64,000 nt of DNA, taken from Pseudomonas sp. N40(2020) (GTDB lineage: Bacteria; Pseudomonadota; Gammaproteobacteria; Pseudomonadales; Pseudomonadaceae). Numbering within the stretch: the stretch's first letter is position 1; each line of letters starts with the position of its first letter. The stretch spans positions 81,418 through 145,417 of the forward strand of contig NZ_JACSZV010000009.1 in assembly GCF_014472415.1 (NCBI RefSeq), given 5' to 3'. The position numbers and the translations under genes are program-made. This document shows positions 48,077 through 58,787 of this stretch, one piece after another. The notes under the pieces were generated by a model. That model was not told the DNA's origin and searched no databases. It saw only the letters and a program-made list of their open reading frames with translations.

Positions 48077-48418
48077 TCAGGCTTCGGACTTGTTCGCAGC
48101 AGCCGCTTCGACAGCAGCCTTGATGGTGGTTTGCAGCGAACCGTCTGCAGACATCTCGGTCATGATGTCGCTGCCGCCGACCAGCTCACCACCCACCCAC
48201 AGTTGCGGGAAAGTCGGCCAGTTGGCGTACTTTGGCAGGTTGGCGCGGATTTCCGGGTTCTGCAGGATGTCCACGTACGCAAACTTTTCGCCACACGCCA
48301 TCACAGCCTGCGCAGCTTTCGCAGAGAAGCCACACTGTGGGGCATTCGGCGAGCCTTTCATGTAAAGCAGAATGGTGTTGTTGGCAATCTGCTCTTTAAT
48401 CGTTTCGATGATATCCAT
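48077..48418 (-). CDS. grxD: Monothiol glutaredoxin Grx4
   Basis: A 113-residue monothiol glutaredoxin with CGFS active site (Cys29, PQCGFSAKA) and the WPTFPQLWVGGELVGGSDI block that binds glutathione. It carries [2Fe-2S] clusters and works in Fe-S assembly. The ATG at 48418 (MDIIETI) is the family start. Confidence 0.97.
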   Translation of the reverse strand: MDIIETIKEQIANNTILLYMKGSPNAPQCGFSAKAAQAVMACGEKFAYVDILQNPEIRANLPKYANWPTFPQLWVGGELVGGSDIMTEMSADGSLQTTIKAAVEAAAANKSEA

Positions 48419-48515
48419 GGAGCACCTCGGCTGAACTTTCCGACTCATGGGTCGGCACGGTGGCGCATTGTAACGGAATCCCGAGCGCCATGCTCGGTCT
48501 CCCCGACAGACATGT

Positions 48516-50621
48516 TCAAGCCGCCGCCACTGTCACCGGCACGCCATTGAGCGCGGCATTACCGGACAACTCGTCGAGCTGGCATTCATCCGTCAGGTCG
48601 TTGGCACTCGAACCCGGCTGACCGCTGGCAATCGCCATCTGCACACCAGGGCGCGCATGGCCCCAACCGTGCGGCAGGCTGACCACGCCCCTCATCATGT
48701 CCAGACTGCCGAGCACTTCCACCTCGATCTGCCCGACCCGCGAACTGACGCGCACCAACTGACCATCATTGAGCCCACGGCTGGCGAGATCATCCGGATG
48801 CATCAGCAACTGATGACGCGGCTTGCCCTTCACCAGACGATGGTAATTGTGCATCCACGAATTGTTACTGCGCACATGGCGGCGGCCAATCATTAACAGC
48901 TCATCGGCGGCCGGCGCCTGCAATGCGGCGAAGCGTGCGAGATCCGCGAGGATCTCCGGCGGCGCAGCTTGCACCCGCTGATCAGGCGTTTTCAGACGCT
49001 TCGCCAGATTCGGTTTCAACGCGCCCAGATCAACGCCATGGGGATGATCGAACAGCGTCGCCAGCGACAGCTTATGCTCGGATGCATCGCCATAGAGGCC
49101 CATGCGCAGCCCCATGTCGATCATCTTCGCCGGCGGCATCGTTGGTTTGAGCTCCTTGCCGGTTTTCTCGGCAAAGGCCTTGGCCAACCCGACAAAGATC
49201 TCCCAGTCATGCAGCGCGCCCTCAGGCTTGGCGAGGATCGCGCGGTTGAAACGACTAACGTTGCGCACGGCGAACAGGTTGAACGTGGTGTCGTAGTGAT
49301 CGTTCTCCAGCGCAGAAGTGGACGGCAGGATCAGGTCGGCATAACGGGTGGTTTCGTTGATGTACAGGTCGATGCTGACCATGAACTCCAGACCGTCCAG
49401 CGCTTGCTCCAATTGTCGGCCGTTGGGCGTCGACAACACCGGGTTGCCTGCAACGGTGATCAGCGCGCGGATCTGCCCCTCGCCTTCGGTGAGCATCTCT
49501 TCAGCCAGTGCCGACACCGGCAGTTCGCCGCCGTACTCGGGGCGCCCGGAAACACGGCTTTGCCATTTGTTGAAATGCCCGCCCGAGGTCGACGCCACCA
49601 GATCAACAGCAGGCTCGGTGCACAGCGCACCGCCGACGCGATCCAGGTTACCGGTCACCAGGTTGATCAACTGCACCACCCAGTGACACAAGGTGCCGAA
49701 CGCCTGAGTCGATACGCCCATCCGCCCGTAGCACACCGCGCTTGGTGCGGCAGCAAAGTCGCGGGCCAGTTGGCGAATCTGTTCGGCGGGAACGGCGCAC
49801 AACGGACTCATGGCTTCGGCGGTGAACGTCGCCACGGCGGCGCGGACTTCGTCCAGCCCCTCGACTGGCAAATGACTGTCGCGGGTCAGGCCTTCATCAA
49901 ACAACGTGTTGAGCATGCCAAACAGCAGCGCCGCATCGCCGCCCGGGCGCACGAACAGATGCTGATCGGCGATCGCTGCTGTCTCGCTGCGCCGTGGGTC
50001 GACCACCACCACTTTGCCGCCGCGCGCCTGAATCGCTTTCAGGCGTTTCTCCACGTCAGGCACAGTCATGATGCTGCCGTTGGACGCCAACGGATTACCA
50101 CCGAGGATCAGCATGAAGTCGGTGTGATCGATGTCCGGGATCGGCAGCAGCAAGCCATGGCCGTACATCAAGTAGCTGCTGAGGTGATGCGGCAATTGAT
50201 CGACCGACGTCGCGGAATAACGATTGCGCGTCTTCAGCAGACCGAGGAAATAGTTGCTGTGAGTCATCAGCCCATAGTTATGCACACTCGGGTTGCCCTG
50301 ATAGACCGCCACCGCGTTTTGCCCATGCCGTTCCTGAATCGCCGCCAGCCGCTCGGCCACCAGCGCGAACGCTTCGTCCCACTCGATCGGCAGCCATTCA
50401 CTGCCGACCCGGCGCATCGGCTGGCGCAGGCGATCAGGATCATTCTGAATGTCTTGCAGGGCCACGGCCTTGGGGCAGATGTGGCCACGGCTGAAGGTGT
50501 CGAGAGCATCGCCCTTGATCGAGGTGATCGCGACAGCGTCATCAGTTTCGGTGGTCTCGATGGTCAGGCCGCAAATGGCTTCACACAGGTGGCAGGCACG
50601 GTGATGGAGAGTCTTGGTCAT
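48516..50621 (-). CDS. Molybdopterin oxidoreductase family protein with one [4Fe-4S] cluster
   Basis: A 701-residue cytoplasmic enzyme of the DMSO reductase/formate dehydrogenase superfamily. The N-terminal cluster pattern C-x2-C-x3-C...C has Cys10, 13, 17 and 49. Further on are FMLILGGNPLASNGS, VVVVDPRRSETA and RPGGDAALLFGML, all molybdopterin-guanine-dinucleotide-binding blocks. The C-terminal domain fits molydopterin binding (VSLPHGWGHARPG). There is no signal peptide, and no small or membrane subunit is adjacent. The substrate is unknown. Confidence 0.85.
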   Translation of the reverse strand: MTKTLHHRACHLCEAICGLTIETTETDDAVAITSIKGDALDTFSRGHICPKAVALQDIQNDPDRLRQPMRRVGSEWLPIEWDEAFALVAERLAAIQERHGQNAVAVYQGNPSVHNYGLMTHSNYFLGLLKTRNRYSATSVDQLPHHLSSYLMYGHGLLLPIPDIDHTDFMLILGGNPLASNGSIMTVPDVEKRLKAIQARGGKVVVVDPRRSETAAIADQHLFVRPGGDAALLFGMLNTLFDEGLTRDSHLPVEGLDEVRAAVATFTAEAMSPLCAVPAEQIRQLARDFAAAPSAVCYGRMGVSTQAFGTLCHWVVQLINLVTGNLDRVGGALCTEPAVDLVASTSGGHFNKWQSRVSGRPEYGGELPVSALAEEMLTEGEGQIRALITVAGNPVLSTPNGRQLEQALDGLEFMVSIDLYINETTRYADLILPSTSALENDHYDTTFNLFAVRNVSRFNRAILAKPEGALHDWEIFVGLAKAFAEKTGKELKPTMPPAKMIDMGLRMGLYGDASEHKLSLATLFDHPHGVDLGALKPNLAKRLKTPDQRVQAAPPEILADLARFAALQAPAADELLMIGRRHVRSNNSWMHNYHRLVKGKPRHQLLMHPDDLASRGLNDGQLVRVSSRVGQIEVEVLGSLDMMRGVVSLPHGWGHARPGVQMAIASGQPGSSANDLTDECQLDELSGNAALNGVPVTVAAA

Positions 50622-50756
50622 GGCCAGTCTCTGTTTTGTTCTGGGGCAGGTAATGACGCCTGCGGGAACAAAACTATGGCCCCTACGTCGGTGGGGCGCC
50701 AGCGACGTTCGTCTTGTGAATCGACGGCTATCAGGCGAGCCGATAGCCCGTCGCGA

Positions 50757-51047
50757 TCAGTTGGACGGCAGTTGCGGCGGCGCCTGCAACTGGATTTCCT
50801 GAATGGTTTCGATCTGCTCGTGGGCGACGTGTACGCCGGTGAGTTCGCCGATCAGGCGCCAGTGTTCGTCTAGCCCGGCGCTGATGGTCGCCATGCGGTC
50901 GATCATCTGCCGGCTGGCAGCTTTGACCACGTCGTCTTCGCTGCGCAGCAGTTCGAAGGACATCGAAGTGACCGATGCGGTGAGATGGGTCAGAGAGCGA
51001 GCCGTATGGCCCAGCAATTCCATTAACAGTTTTTCTTTCGATTCCAT
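50757..51047 (-). CDS. Small helical protein of unknown function
   Basis: A 96-residue soluble protein, mostly alpha-helical (ESKEKLLMELLGHTARSLTH; VKAASRQMIDRMATISAGLDE), with no signal. I do not recognise the family. AGGA lies 9 bp before the ATG at 51047. It is divergent from argF. Confidence 0.65.
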   Translation of the reverse strand: MESKEKLLMELLGHTARSLTHLTASVTSMSFELLRSEDDVVKAASRQMIDRMATISAGLDEHWRLIGELTGVHVAHEQIETIQEIQLQAPPQLPSN

Positions 51048-51448
51048 GCGGAGGCTTCCTGCGTCGCTCGAAACGTATTTATAACCCAGCACTTTGCTTT
51101 AGCAAATGTTTCAGACTGAGCATCCGACCAAGCGGTGGCATGGCGCCATGGTCGTAAACCGACCAAAGCGGCGCTATCCCCGCCAAACCGGATTGCCAAG
51201 CCCTGCGAGGCCAGTGTACAAAGAGGCTCGCTGCTGTCCTGAACCCGGTTTCAAATGCGTGACGACTCTATTCAGTCCGCCCTCCGAATCCCGCAAAAAC
51301 CGTAGCCTATTGGAAAAACGCGACATTTAGTGTCAATATCGCGCCTCCCCCTATTTCGTCGCCCCGTGCGGCTTACGCCGCAGGTCTCGCCCGTTGTTCC
51401 GATAAACAAGGCTTTGAGCATCTGCGGTTTGTAGCAAAAAGGTAGTCA
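51048..51448. promoter_or_regulatory. Region upstream of argF
   Basis: This 401-bp gap has no convincing gene. Its right part holds a candidate ArgR operator (51305-51346). Confidence 0.45.
51305..51346 (-). promoter_or_regulatory. Candidate ArgR operator in front of argF
   Basis: TGTCGC at 51320-51325 (minus strand) is followed by 8 bases and AA. 21 bp further upstream on that strand stands a weaker half-site (4 of 6 bases). ArgR repression of argF is established in P. aeruginosa. Confidence 0.6.
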
Positions 51449-52372
51449 ATGATGAGCGCAAGGCACTTTCTCTCCCTGATGGATTGCACGCCCGAAGAGC
51501 TGGTCAGCGTGATCCGTCGAGGCGTTGAGCTCAAGGACCTGCGTAACCGCGGCGTACTGTTCGAGCCTCTGAAAAACCGCGTGCTGGGGATGATCTTCGA
51601 GAAATCCTCGACCCGTACCCGGATCTCCTTCGAGGCCGGCATGATCCAGCTCGGCGGCCAGGCGATCTTCCTTTCGCCGCGCGACACCCAACTGGGCCGT
51701 GGCGAGCCGATCGGCGACTGCGCCATCGTCATGTCGAGCATGCTCGACGCGGTGATGATCCGTACCTTTGCCCACAGCACCCTGACCGAATTCGCCGCCA
51801 ACTCGCGCGTGCCGGTGATCAATGGCCTGTCCGACGACCTGCACCCGTGCCAGTTGCTGGCCGACATGCAAACTTTTCTTGAGCACCGCGGCTCGATTCA
51901 GGGCAAAACCGTGGCCTGGATCGGCGACGGCAACAACATGTGCAACAGCTATATAGAAGCGGCGATCCAGTTCGACTTCCAGTTGCGTATAGCCTGCCCC
52001 GAAGGCTACGAGCCGAACCCTGAATTCGTCGCCAAGGCCGGCGATCGCGTGACCATTGTTCGCGATCCGCAGGACGCCGTGCGCGGCGCGCATCTGGTCA
52101 GCACCGACGTCTGGACCTCTATGGGCCAGGAAGAGGAAACGGCCAAGCGCCTCAAGCTGTTCGCACCGTTCCAGGTCAACCGCGCCCTGCTCGATTTCGC
52201 TGCCGAGGACGTGCTGTTCATGCACTGCCTGCCCGCGCACCGTGGCGAAGAAATCAGCCTCGACCTGCTTGATGACCCGCGCTCCGTCGCTTGGGATCAG
52301 GCAGAAAACCGTCTCCACGCACAGAAGGCCCTGCTCGAGTTCCTCGTCGAACCGGCATATCACCACGCATGA
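51449..52372 (+). CDS. argF: Ornithine carbamoyltransferase
   Basis: A 307-residue anabolic OTCase. It has the carbamoyl-phosphate motif SSTRTR near 51-56, [11 protein letters not shown] near 133, and [10 protein letters not shown] near 265. It makes citrulline. The start may be 51449 or the adjacent ATG at 51452. The stop overlaps the ABC ATPase start by 4 bp. Confidence 0.97.
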   Translation: MMSARHFLSLMDCTPEELVSVIRRGVELKDLRNRGVLFEPLKNRVLGMIFEKSSTRTRISFEAGMIQLGGQAIFLSPRDTQLGRGEPIGDCAIVMSSMLDAVMIRTFAHSTLTEFAANSRVPVINGLSDDLHPCQLLADMQTFLEHRGSIQGKTVAWIGDGNNMCNSYIEAAIQFDFQLRIACPEGYEPNPEFVAKAGDRVTIVRDPQDAVRGAHLVSTDVWTSMGQEEETAKRLKLFAPFQVNRALLDFAAEDVLFMHCLPAHRGEEISLDLLDDPRSVAWDQAENRLHAQKALLEFLVEPAYHHA

Positions 52373-53478
52373 GCCATGAATTACTGCTGAACCTGCGCAA
52401 CCTCGCTTGCGGCTATCAAGACCAACGCGTGGTGCAGAACCTCAATCTGCACCTCAATGCCGGTGACATCGGCTGCCTGCTCGGCTCGTCCGGTTGCGGC
52501 AAGACCACCACTCTGCGTGCCATTGCCGGTTTCGAACCGGTGCACGAAGGTGAAATCACGTTGGGTGGCGAGACCATTTCCAGCGCCGGTTTCACCCTCG
52601 CGCCGGAGAAACGCCGGATCGGCATGGTGTTCCAGGACTACGCGCTGTTCCCGCACCTGAGCGTCGCGGACAACATCGCCTTCGGCATCCGCAAGCACCC
52701 GCACAAGGATCACGTGACCGAAGAGCTGCTGGAACTGGTCAACCTGAAGAACCTTGGCAAGCGTTTCCCGCACGAGCTGTCCGGCGGCCAGCAACAGCGC
52801 GTTGCCCTCGCCCGCGCCTTGGCACCGGAACCGCAACTGCTGCTGCTCGACGAGCCGTTCTCCAACCTCGACGGCGAGTTGCGCCGCAAGCTCAGCCACG
52901 AAGTGCGCGACATCCTCAAGGCGCGTGGCACCAGTGCGATTCTGGTGACCCACGACCAGGAAGAAGCCTTCGCCGTGAGTGATCACGTTGGCGTCTTCAA
53001 GGAAGGTCGACTGGAACAGTGGGACACGCCCTACAACCTCTATCACGAACCGGCGACGCCGTTTGTGGCCAGTTTCATCGGTCAGGGTTACTTCATTCGA
53101 GGCCAACTGAACACTCCGGAATCGGTGCAGACCGAACTGGGTGAACTGCGCGGTAATCGTGCTTATACATGGCCGATTGGTGGTGCGGTGGATGTGCTGT
53201 TGCGTCCTGACGACATCGTTTATGCGCCGGACAGTCCGCTGAAGGCACGGATTATTGGCAAGACATTCCTCGGCGCCTCGACGCTTTATCGCCTGCAATT
53301 GCCGACGGGTGCGCAGCTGGAGTCGATCTTCCCGAGTCATGCTGATCATCAGGTTGGCGCAGAGGTCGGAATTCGTGTTGCCGCTGAACATCTGGTGTTG
53401 TTCCAGGCGAGTGGCAGCACAGCAGCGCAAATACCAGCAGTGGAAAACGGCGTGCGCCGATTCAGCACCGCTTATTAA
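52369..53478 (+). CDS. ABC transporter ATPase, Fe3+/polyamine (FbpC/PotA) type, orphan
   Basis: A 369-residue ATP-binding subunit. Walker A is GSSGCGKTT (about 38-46), the Q-loop is MVFQDYALF, the signature is LSGGQQQR, Walker B is [12 protein letters not shown], and the H-loop is [11 protein letters not shown]-terminal TOBE-like domain follows (about 285-369). No permease or binding protein gene is near. Coupled to argF by ATGA overlap. The substrate cannot be told. Confidence 0.88.
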   Translation: MSHELLLNLRNLACGYQDQRVVQNLNLHLNAGDIGCLLGSSGCGKTTTLRAIAGFEPVHEGEITLGGETISSAGFTLAPEKRRIGMVFQDYALFPHLSVADNIAFGIRKHPHKDHVTEELLELVNLKNLGKRFPHELSGGQQQRVALARALAPEPQLLLLDEPFSNLDGELRRKLSHEVRDILKARGTSAILVTHDQEEAFAVSDHVGVFKEGRLEQWDTPYNLYHEPATPFVASFIGQGYFIRGQLNTPESVQTELGELRGNRAYTWPIGGAVDVLLRPDDIVYAPDSPLKARIIGKTFLGASTLYRLQLPTGAQLESIFPSHADHQVGAEVGIRVAAEHLVLFQASGSTAAQIPAVENGVRRFSTAY

Positions 53479-53482
53479 GATC

Positions 53483-53550
53483 AAAAGATCGCAGCCTTCG
53501 GCAGCTCCTACATTGATCCCTGTAGGAGCTGCCGAAGGCTGCGATCTTTT
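53483..53550. repeat. Inverted repeat, family 2
   Basis: Arms AAAAGATCGCAGCCTTCGGC... (53483-53510) and its complement (53523-53550). The same sequence recurs at 58555-58629 and at the right edge from 63947. It is a second REP-like family with the core GATCGCAGCC. Confidence 0.85.
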
Positions 53551-53555
53551 AGCTT

Positions 53556-54338
53556 TTAAGCGAGCAACAACTTACCGCTCGCAACGAGCGTCGCATTGCC
53601 ACCGATCTTCACCCGCTCACCCTCCAGACGACAGAACAACTCCCCGCCCCGCGCCGAACGTTGGCACGCGGTCAGACTGGATTTACCCAGACGCTTCGAC
53701 CAATACGGAATCAAACTGCAATGAGTCGAACCGGTCACTGGATCTTCATTGATGCCGATGGCCGGCGCGAAGTAGCGCGAGACAAAATCATGATGATTGC
53801 CGCGAGCTGTGACGATAGCGCCCAGCCATGGCAGTTTGGCCAGTGCGACCATATCCGGCTTGCAATCGAGCACGGCCTGCTCCGATTCCAGCACTACAAA
53901 CAACTCATTTGACCCGAGCACATTCACTGCTTCGACGCCCAGCGCCCGCTCGACATCCAGCGTCACACCGATTTCCGACGGCACAATCGACGGGAAGTCC
54001 AACCACAAGCGGCCACCTTCGCGACTGACACTCAGCGGTCCGGACTTGCAAACGAAGTCCAGACGTTCGGCAGTTTCCTTATAGATTTCAAACAGGACAT
54101 AGGCACTGGCCAGCGTCGCGTGCCCACACAACGGCACTTCTGTAGTCGGGGTGAACCAGCGGATGTGCCAGGCCTGACCTTCACGCACCAGAAATGCGGT
54201 TTCCGCCAGGTTGTGCTCGGCGGCGATCTTCTGCATCAACTCATCCGCCAGCCATGCGTCGAGTCGATAGACCATCGCCGGATTGCCACTGAACGGCCGA
54301 TCACTGAATGCGTCGACCTGATAAAACTCGAGCTGCAT
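53556..54338 (-). CDS. PhzF-family isomerase/epimerase-like protein
   Basis: A 260-residue protein with the PhzF/DapF-like double fold. It starts MQLEFYQVDAFSDRPFSGNPAMV; the catalytic Glu is at about 46 (NLAETAF), and LCGHATLASAYVL and EDPVTGSTHCSL are family blocks. Members isomerise small molecules. Not in a phenazine cluster, so the substrate is unknown. GGAGAAGG precedes the ATG at 54338. Confidence 0.88.
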   Translation of the reverse strand: MQLEFYQVDAFSDRPFSGNPAMVYRLDAWLADELMQKIAAEHNLAETAFLVREGQAWHIRWFTPTTEVPLCGHATLASAYVLFEIYKETAERLDFVCKSGPLSVSREGGRLWLDFPSIVPSEIGVTLDVERALGVEAVNVLGSNELFVVLESEQAVLDCKPDMVALAKLPWLGAIVTARGNHHDFVSRYFAPAIGINEDPVTGSTHCSLIPYWSKRLGKSSLTACQRSARGGELFCRLEGERVKIGGNATLVASGKLLLA

Positions 54339-54436
54339 AACCTTCTCCCTAAGTTCGTCGGCAGAGCATGCAGCGCGGGTCGGATCAGCGCCAGTGACAG
54401 AACCGGCCAATTTTCTTCATACAGCGCAGGCCGATC

Positions 54437-54907
54437 TCAGGCTCGACCAATCTCGGCGAATTTCGCCTGGGTATGTTCGGCCAACACCATTGGCGCCAGC
54501 TCAACCTCTAGCCCGCGCCGACCGGCGCTGACATAAATAGTCGCAAAACCCTGGGCTGAATTATCGATAAAAGTGCGCAGGCGCTTCTTCTGACCCAACG
54601 GGCTAATGCCTCCCAACAGGTAACCGGTGGAACGCTGCGCGGCTGCCGGATCAGCCATCTCGACTTTCTTCACGCCGGCGGCATGCGCCAGACCTTTGAG
54701 GTCGAGCGTTCCGACGACCGGCACGACAGCCACTAACAATTCACCTTTTTCACTCGCCGCCAGCAGCGTCTTGAACACCTGAGCAGGCTCAAGCGCCAGT
54801 TTTTCTGCGGCCTCCAGCCCATAGGACGCGGCCTTCGGATCATGTTCGTAACTGTGCACGCGATGTTCGGCACGAACTTTTTTCAACAAGTCCAACGCAG
54901 GGGTCAT
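54437..54907 (-). CDS. ybaK: Cys-tRNA(Pro)/Cys-tRNA(Cys) deacylase YbaK
   Basis: A 156-residue YbaK/EbsC-family editing protein. Family blocks: [17 protein letters not shown] with the catalytic Lys, and [15 protein letters not shown]. It hydrolyses mischarged Cys-tRNA(Pro). GGAGC precedes the ATG at 54907. Confidence 0.92.
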   Translation of the reverse strand: MTPALDLLKKVRAEHRVHSYEHDPKAASYGLEAAEKLALEPAQVFKTLLAASEKGELLVAVVPVVGTLDLKGLAHAAGVKKVEMADPAAAQRSTGYLLGGISPLGQKKRLRTFIDNSAQGFATIYVSAGRRGLEVELAPMVLAEHTQAKFAEIGRA

Positions 54908-55258
54908 GGCAGCTCCAGGCTCGGCAGTGGCAGAAAAAACCTGTGGCGGATTTTAGGCCATCGCACCACAAAAGGCTCTATTCCAAGCCACGTTTCCCGT
55001 GGCTTGCAGACTTTTGAGCACATCGTTCACGAACGATCATTCACACAACGAATAGTTTAATTGTGACCGACGGTTCACTTTCGACCTTTGACAGGTTTGT
55101 TTCTTGTCTATATTTTTTCGAATCTGAATAATGTAAGAATTGTCGACATCGCAGCACCCAGCAGTAAACCGGGAACAGGATGGGGATCCTGCCCCGGGGA
55201 AAATCGCGCATTGCCCTGTTGGCAATGCGCCAGACAACAACAAAAATCGAGGTTTTCA
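54908..55258. promoter_or_regulatory. Region upstream of glpF
   Basis: This 351-bp gap includes the palindrome at 55022-55037. No further gene is supported; longer plus-strand frames open into it only because of the glpF frame. Confidence 0.5.
55022..55037. promoter_or_regulatory. Candidate GlpR operator upstream of glpF
   Basis: ATCGTTCACGAACGAT has perfect 7-bp arms with a 2-bp centre. It lies about 220 bp before glpF and has the TTCG/CGAA elements of E. coli GlpR sites. Confidence 0.5.
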
Positions 55259-56110
55259 ATGACAACTGCTTTACAGCAACCATCGCTCTCGGGCCAATGC
55301 ATGGCCGAGTTTCTGGGGACTGCACTCCTGATCTTTTTCGGTACCGGTTGTGTCGCCGCGCTCAAAGTCGCGGGCGCCAGCTTCGGCCTGTGGGAAATCA
55401 GCATCATCTGGGGCGTCGGCGTGAGCATGGCGATCTACCTCACCGCCGGGGTTTCCGGTGCGCACCTCAATCCTGCTGTGAGCATCGCGCTAACAATCTT
55501 TGCTGACTTCGAAAAGCGCAAACTGCCGTTCTATATCGTCTCGCAGATTGCCGGCGCCTTCTGTGGTGCGCTGCTGGTCTACACGCTGTACAGCAATCTT
55601 TTCTTCGATTACGAACAAACTCACCAAATGGTTCGTGGCTCGGCTGCCAGCCTTGAGTTGGCGTCGGTGTTCTCCACTTTCCCGAACCCTGTGCTGTCTA
55701 CCGCTCAGGCATTCCTGGTCGAGATGATCATCACTGCCATCCTGATGGGCGTGATCATGGCCCTGACCGATGACAACAACGGTCTGCCAAAAGGCCCGAT
55801 GGCGCCGCTGCTGATCGGCCTGTTGATCGCGGTGATCGGCAGCTCGATGGGTCCGCTGACCGGTTTTGCGATGAACCCGGCACGTGACTTCGGTCCAAAA
55901 CTGATGACTTTCTTCGCTGGCTGGGGTGAAATTTCCTTCACCGGCGCCCGTGAAATCCCGTACTTCCTGATTCCGATTTTTGCACCGATTGTCGGTGCCT
56001 GCCTCGGCGCTGCCGGGTATCGCGGGCTCATCGCCCGTCACCTGACCGGCGCCACACCTGCTACAAAGGATGCAGAACCGGCCATTGAAGGCAAACCAAG
56101 AACTTCTTGA
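55259..56110 (+). CDS. glpF: Glycerol facilitator (aquaglyceroporin)
   Basis: A 283-residue membrane channel with 6 TM and two half helices. Its pore motifs are HLNPAVS (about 69-75) and MNPARDFG (about 204-211). It lets glycerol into the cell. GAGG precedes the ATG at 55259. The first gene of glpF-glpK-glpR. Confidence 0.95.
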   Translation: MTTALQQPSLSGQCMAEFLGTALLIFFGTGCVAALKVAGASFGLWEISIIWGVGVSMAIYLTAGVSGAHLNPAVSIALTIFADFEKRKLPFYIVSQIAGAFCGALLVYTLYSNLFFDYEQTHQMVRGSAASLELASVFSTFPNPVLSTAQAFLVEMIITAILMGVIMALTDDNNGLPKGPMAPLLIGLLIAVIGSSMGPLTGFAMNPARDFGPKLMTFFAGWGEISFTGAREIPYFLIPIFAPIVGACLGAAGYRGLIARHLTGATPATKDAEPAIEGKPRTS

Positions 56111-56139
56111 AACAGTCGGCGCAGGCTCCTGCCCTATAG

Positions 56140-57690
<1,551 letters not shown>

Positions 57691-57785
57691 GCCAGTCTGA
57701 GGACTGACTAAGGCTGGAAACTGGTCGGGAGCGGATTCCTGCGGCATCATGGGCAAATTTTGCACGGCAGCCCAAAGGAAGCCCC

Positions 57786-58541
57786 ATGAATCTGCCTCCC
57801 CGTCAGCAGCAAATCCTCGAGCTGGTCCGCGAACGCGGCTATGTGAGCATCGAGGAAATGGCCACGCTGTTCGTTGTTACCCCGCAAACCATCCGCCGCG
57901 ACATCAATCAGCTCGCGGAAGCCAATCTGCTGCGTCGCTACCATGGCGGTGCGGCCTATGATTCCAGCGTCGAAAACACTGCCTATGCGATGCGCGCCGA
58001 TCAGATGCGCGATGAAAAGCAACGCATCGGCGAAGCCATCGCCGCGCAGATCCCCGATCACGCCTCGCTGTTCATCAACATCGGCACCACCACCGAATCG
58101 ATTGCCCGCGCCCTGCTCAATCACAACCATCTGAAGATCATCACCAACAACTTGCACGTGGCATCGATGCTCAGTGCCAAGGATGATTTCGATGTGCTGC
58201 TGACCGGCGGCAACGTGCGCCGCGATGGCGGTGTTGTGGGTCAGGCGAGTGTGGATTTCATCAACCAGTTCAAGGTTGATTTCGCCTTGGTTGGCATCAG
58301 TGGTATCGACGAGGACGGCAGCCTGCTCGACTTCGATTATCAGGAAGTGCGGGTCTCCCAGGCGATCATTGCCAATGCGCGTCAGGTGATTCTGGCGGCG
58401 GACTCGAGCAAGTTCGGACGTAACGCGATGATTCGCCTTGGGCCGATCAGCCTGATTGATTGTCTGGTCACTGATCAGCAGCCGGTGCCGGCGTTGGCGC
58501 AGTTGTTGAGTCAGCACAAGATTCGTTTAGAAGTCGTTTAA
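57786..58541 (+). CDS. glpR: DeoR-family repressor of the glycerol regulon
   Basis: A 251-residue DeoR-type regulator. It has an N-terminal HTH ([31 protein letters not shown], split here as [12 protein letters not shown]) and a sugar-phosphate-binding domain ([15 protein letters not shown]). It should be induced by glycerol-3-phosphate. It lies between glpK and glpD. Confidence 0.95.
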   Translation: MNLPPRQQQILELVRERGYVSIEEMATLFVVTPQTIRRDINQLAEANLLRRYHGGAAYDSSVENTAYAMRADQMRDEKQRIGEAIAAQIPDHASLFINIGTTTESIARALLNHNHLKIITNNLHVASMLSAKDDFDVLLTGGNVRRDGGVVGQASVDFINQFKVDFALVGISGIDEDGSLLDFDYQEVRVSQAIIANARQVILAADSSKFGRNAMIRLGPISLIDCLVTDQQPVPALAQLLSQHKIRLEVV

Positions 58542-58554
58542 CCCCTCCAAGATC

Positions 58555-58629
58555 AAAAGATCGCAGCCTGCGGCAGCTCCTACGGAAAGCACATTTCAAT
58601 GTAGAAGCTGCCGAAGGCTGCGATCTTTT
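58555..58629. repeat. Inverted repeat, family 2
   Basis: Arms AAAAGATCGCAGCCTGCGGC (58555-58583) and the complement at 58601-58629 with a few changes. Same family as 53483-53550; between glpR and glpD. Confidence 0.82.
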
Positions 58630-58635
58630 GCTTTT

Positions 58636-58652
58636 AATGTTCGAAAATTTTC
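58636..58652. promoter_or_regulatory. AATGTTCG half-site with palindrome upstream of glpD
   Basis: AATGTTCGAAAATTTTC includes the palindrome GAAAATTTTC. The AATGTTCG octamer is repeated at 58740-58747. Possible additional GlpR contact. Confidence 0.4.
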
Positions 58653-58732
58653 CTTTACCTGCCCTTCGATGAGTTTTTTCAATCGAAGTCGACTGGCTGT
58701 GCGCGTGTTTATGGGCTACCATTTTCGCAAAT

Positions 58733-58746
58733 GAACATTAATGTTC
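58733..58746. promoter_or_regulatory. Candidate GlpR operator at glpD
   Basis: GAACATTAATGTTC is a perfect 14-bp palindrome, followed by G so that AATGTTCG is complete. It lies about 45 bp before the glpD start. Confidence 0.6.
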
Positions 58747-58787
58747 GATTTCCAATACAGAAAATCAAAAGAGCCCGAGGCCAGCCG

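Noticed and set aside
53483..53550. CRISPR-like direct repeats from the repeated GATCGCAGCC units
   Set aside because: The units are inverted pairs scattered singly between genes, not an array with regular spacers.
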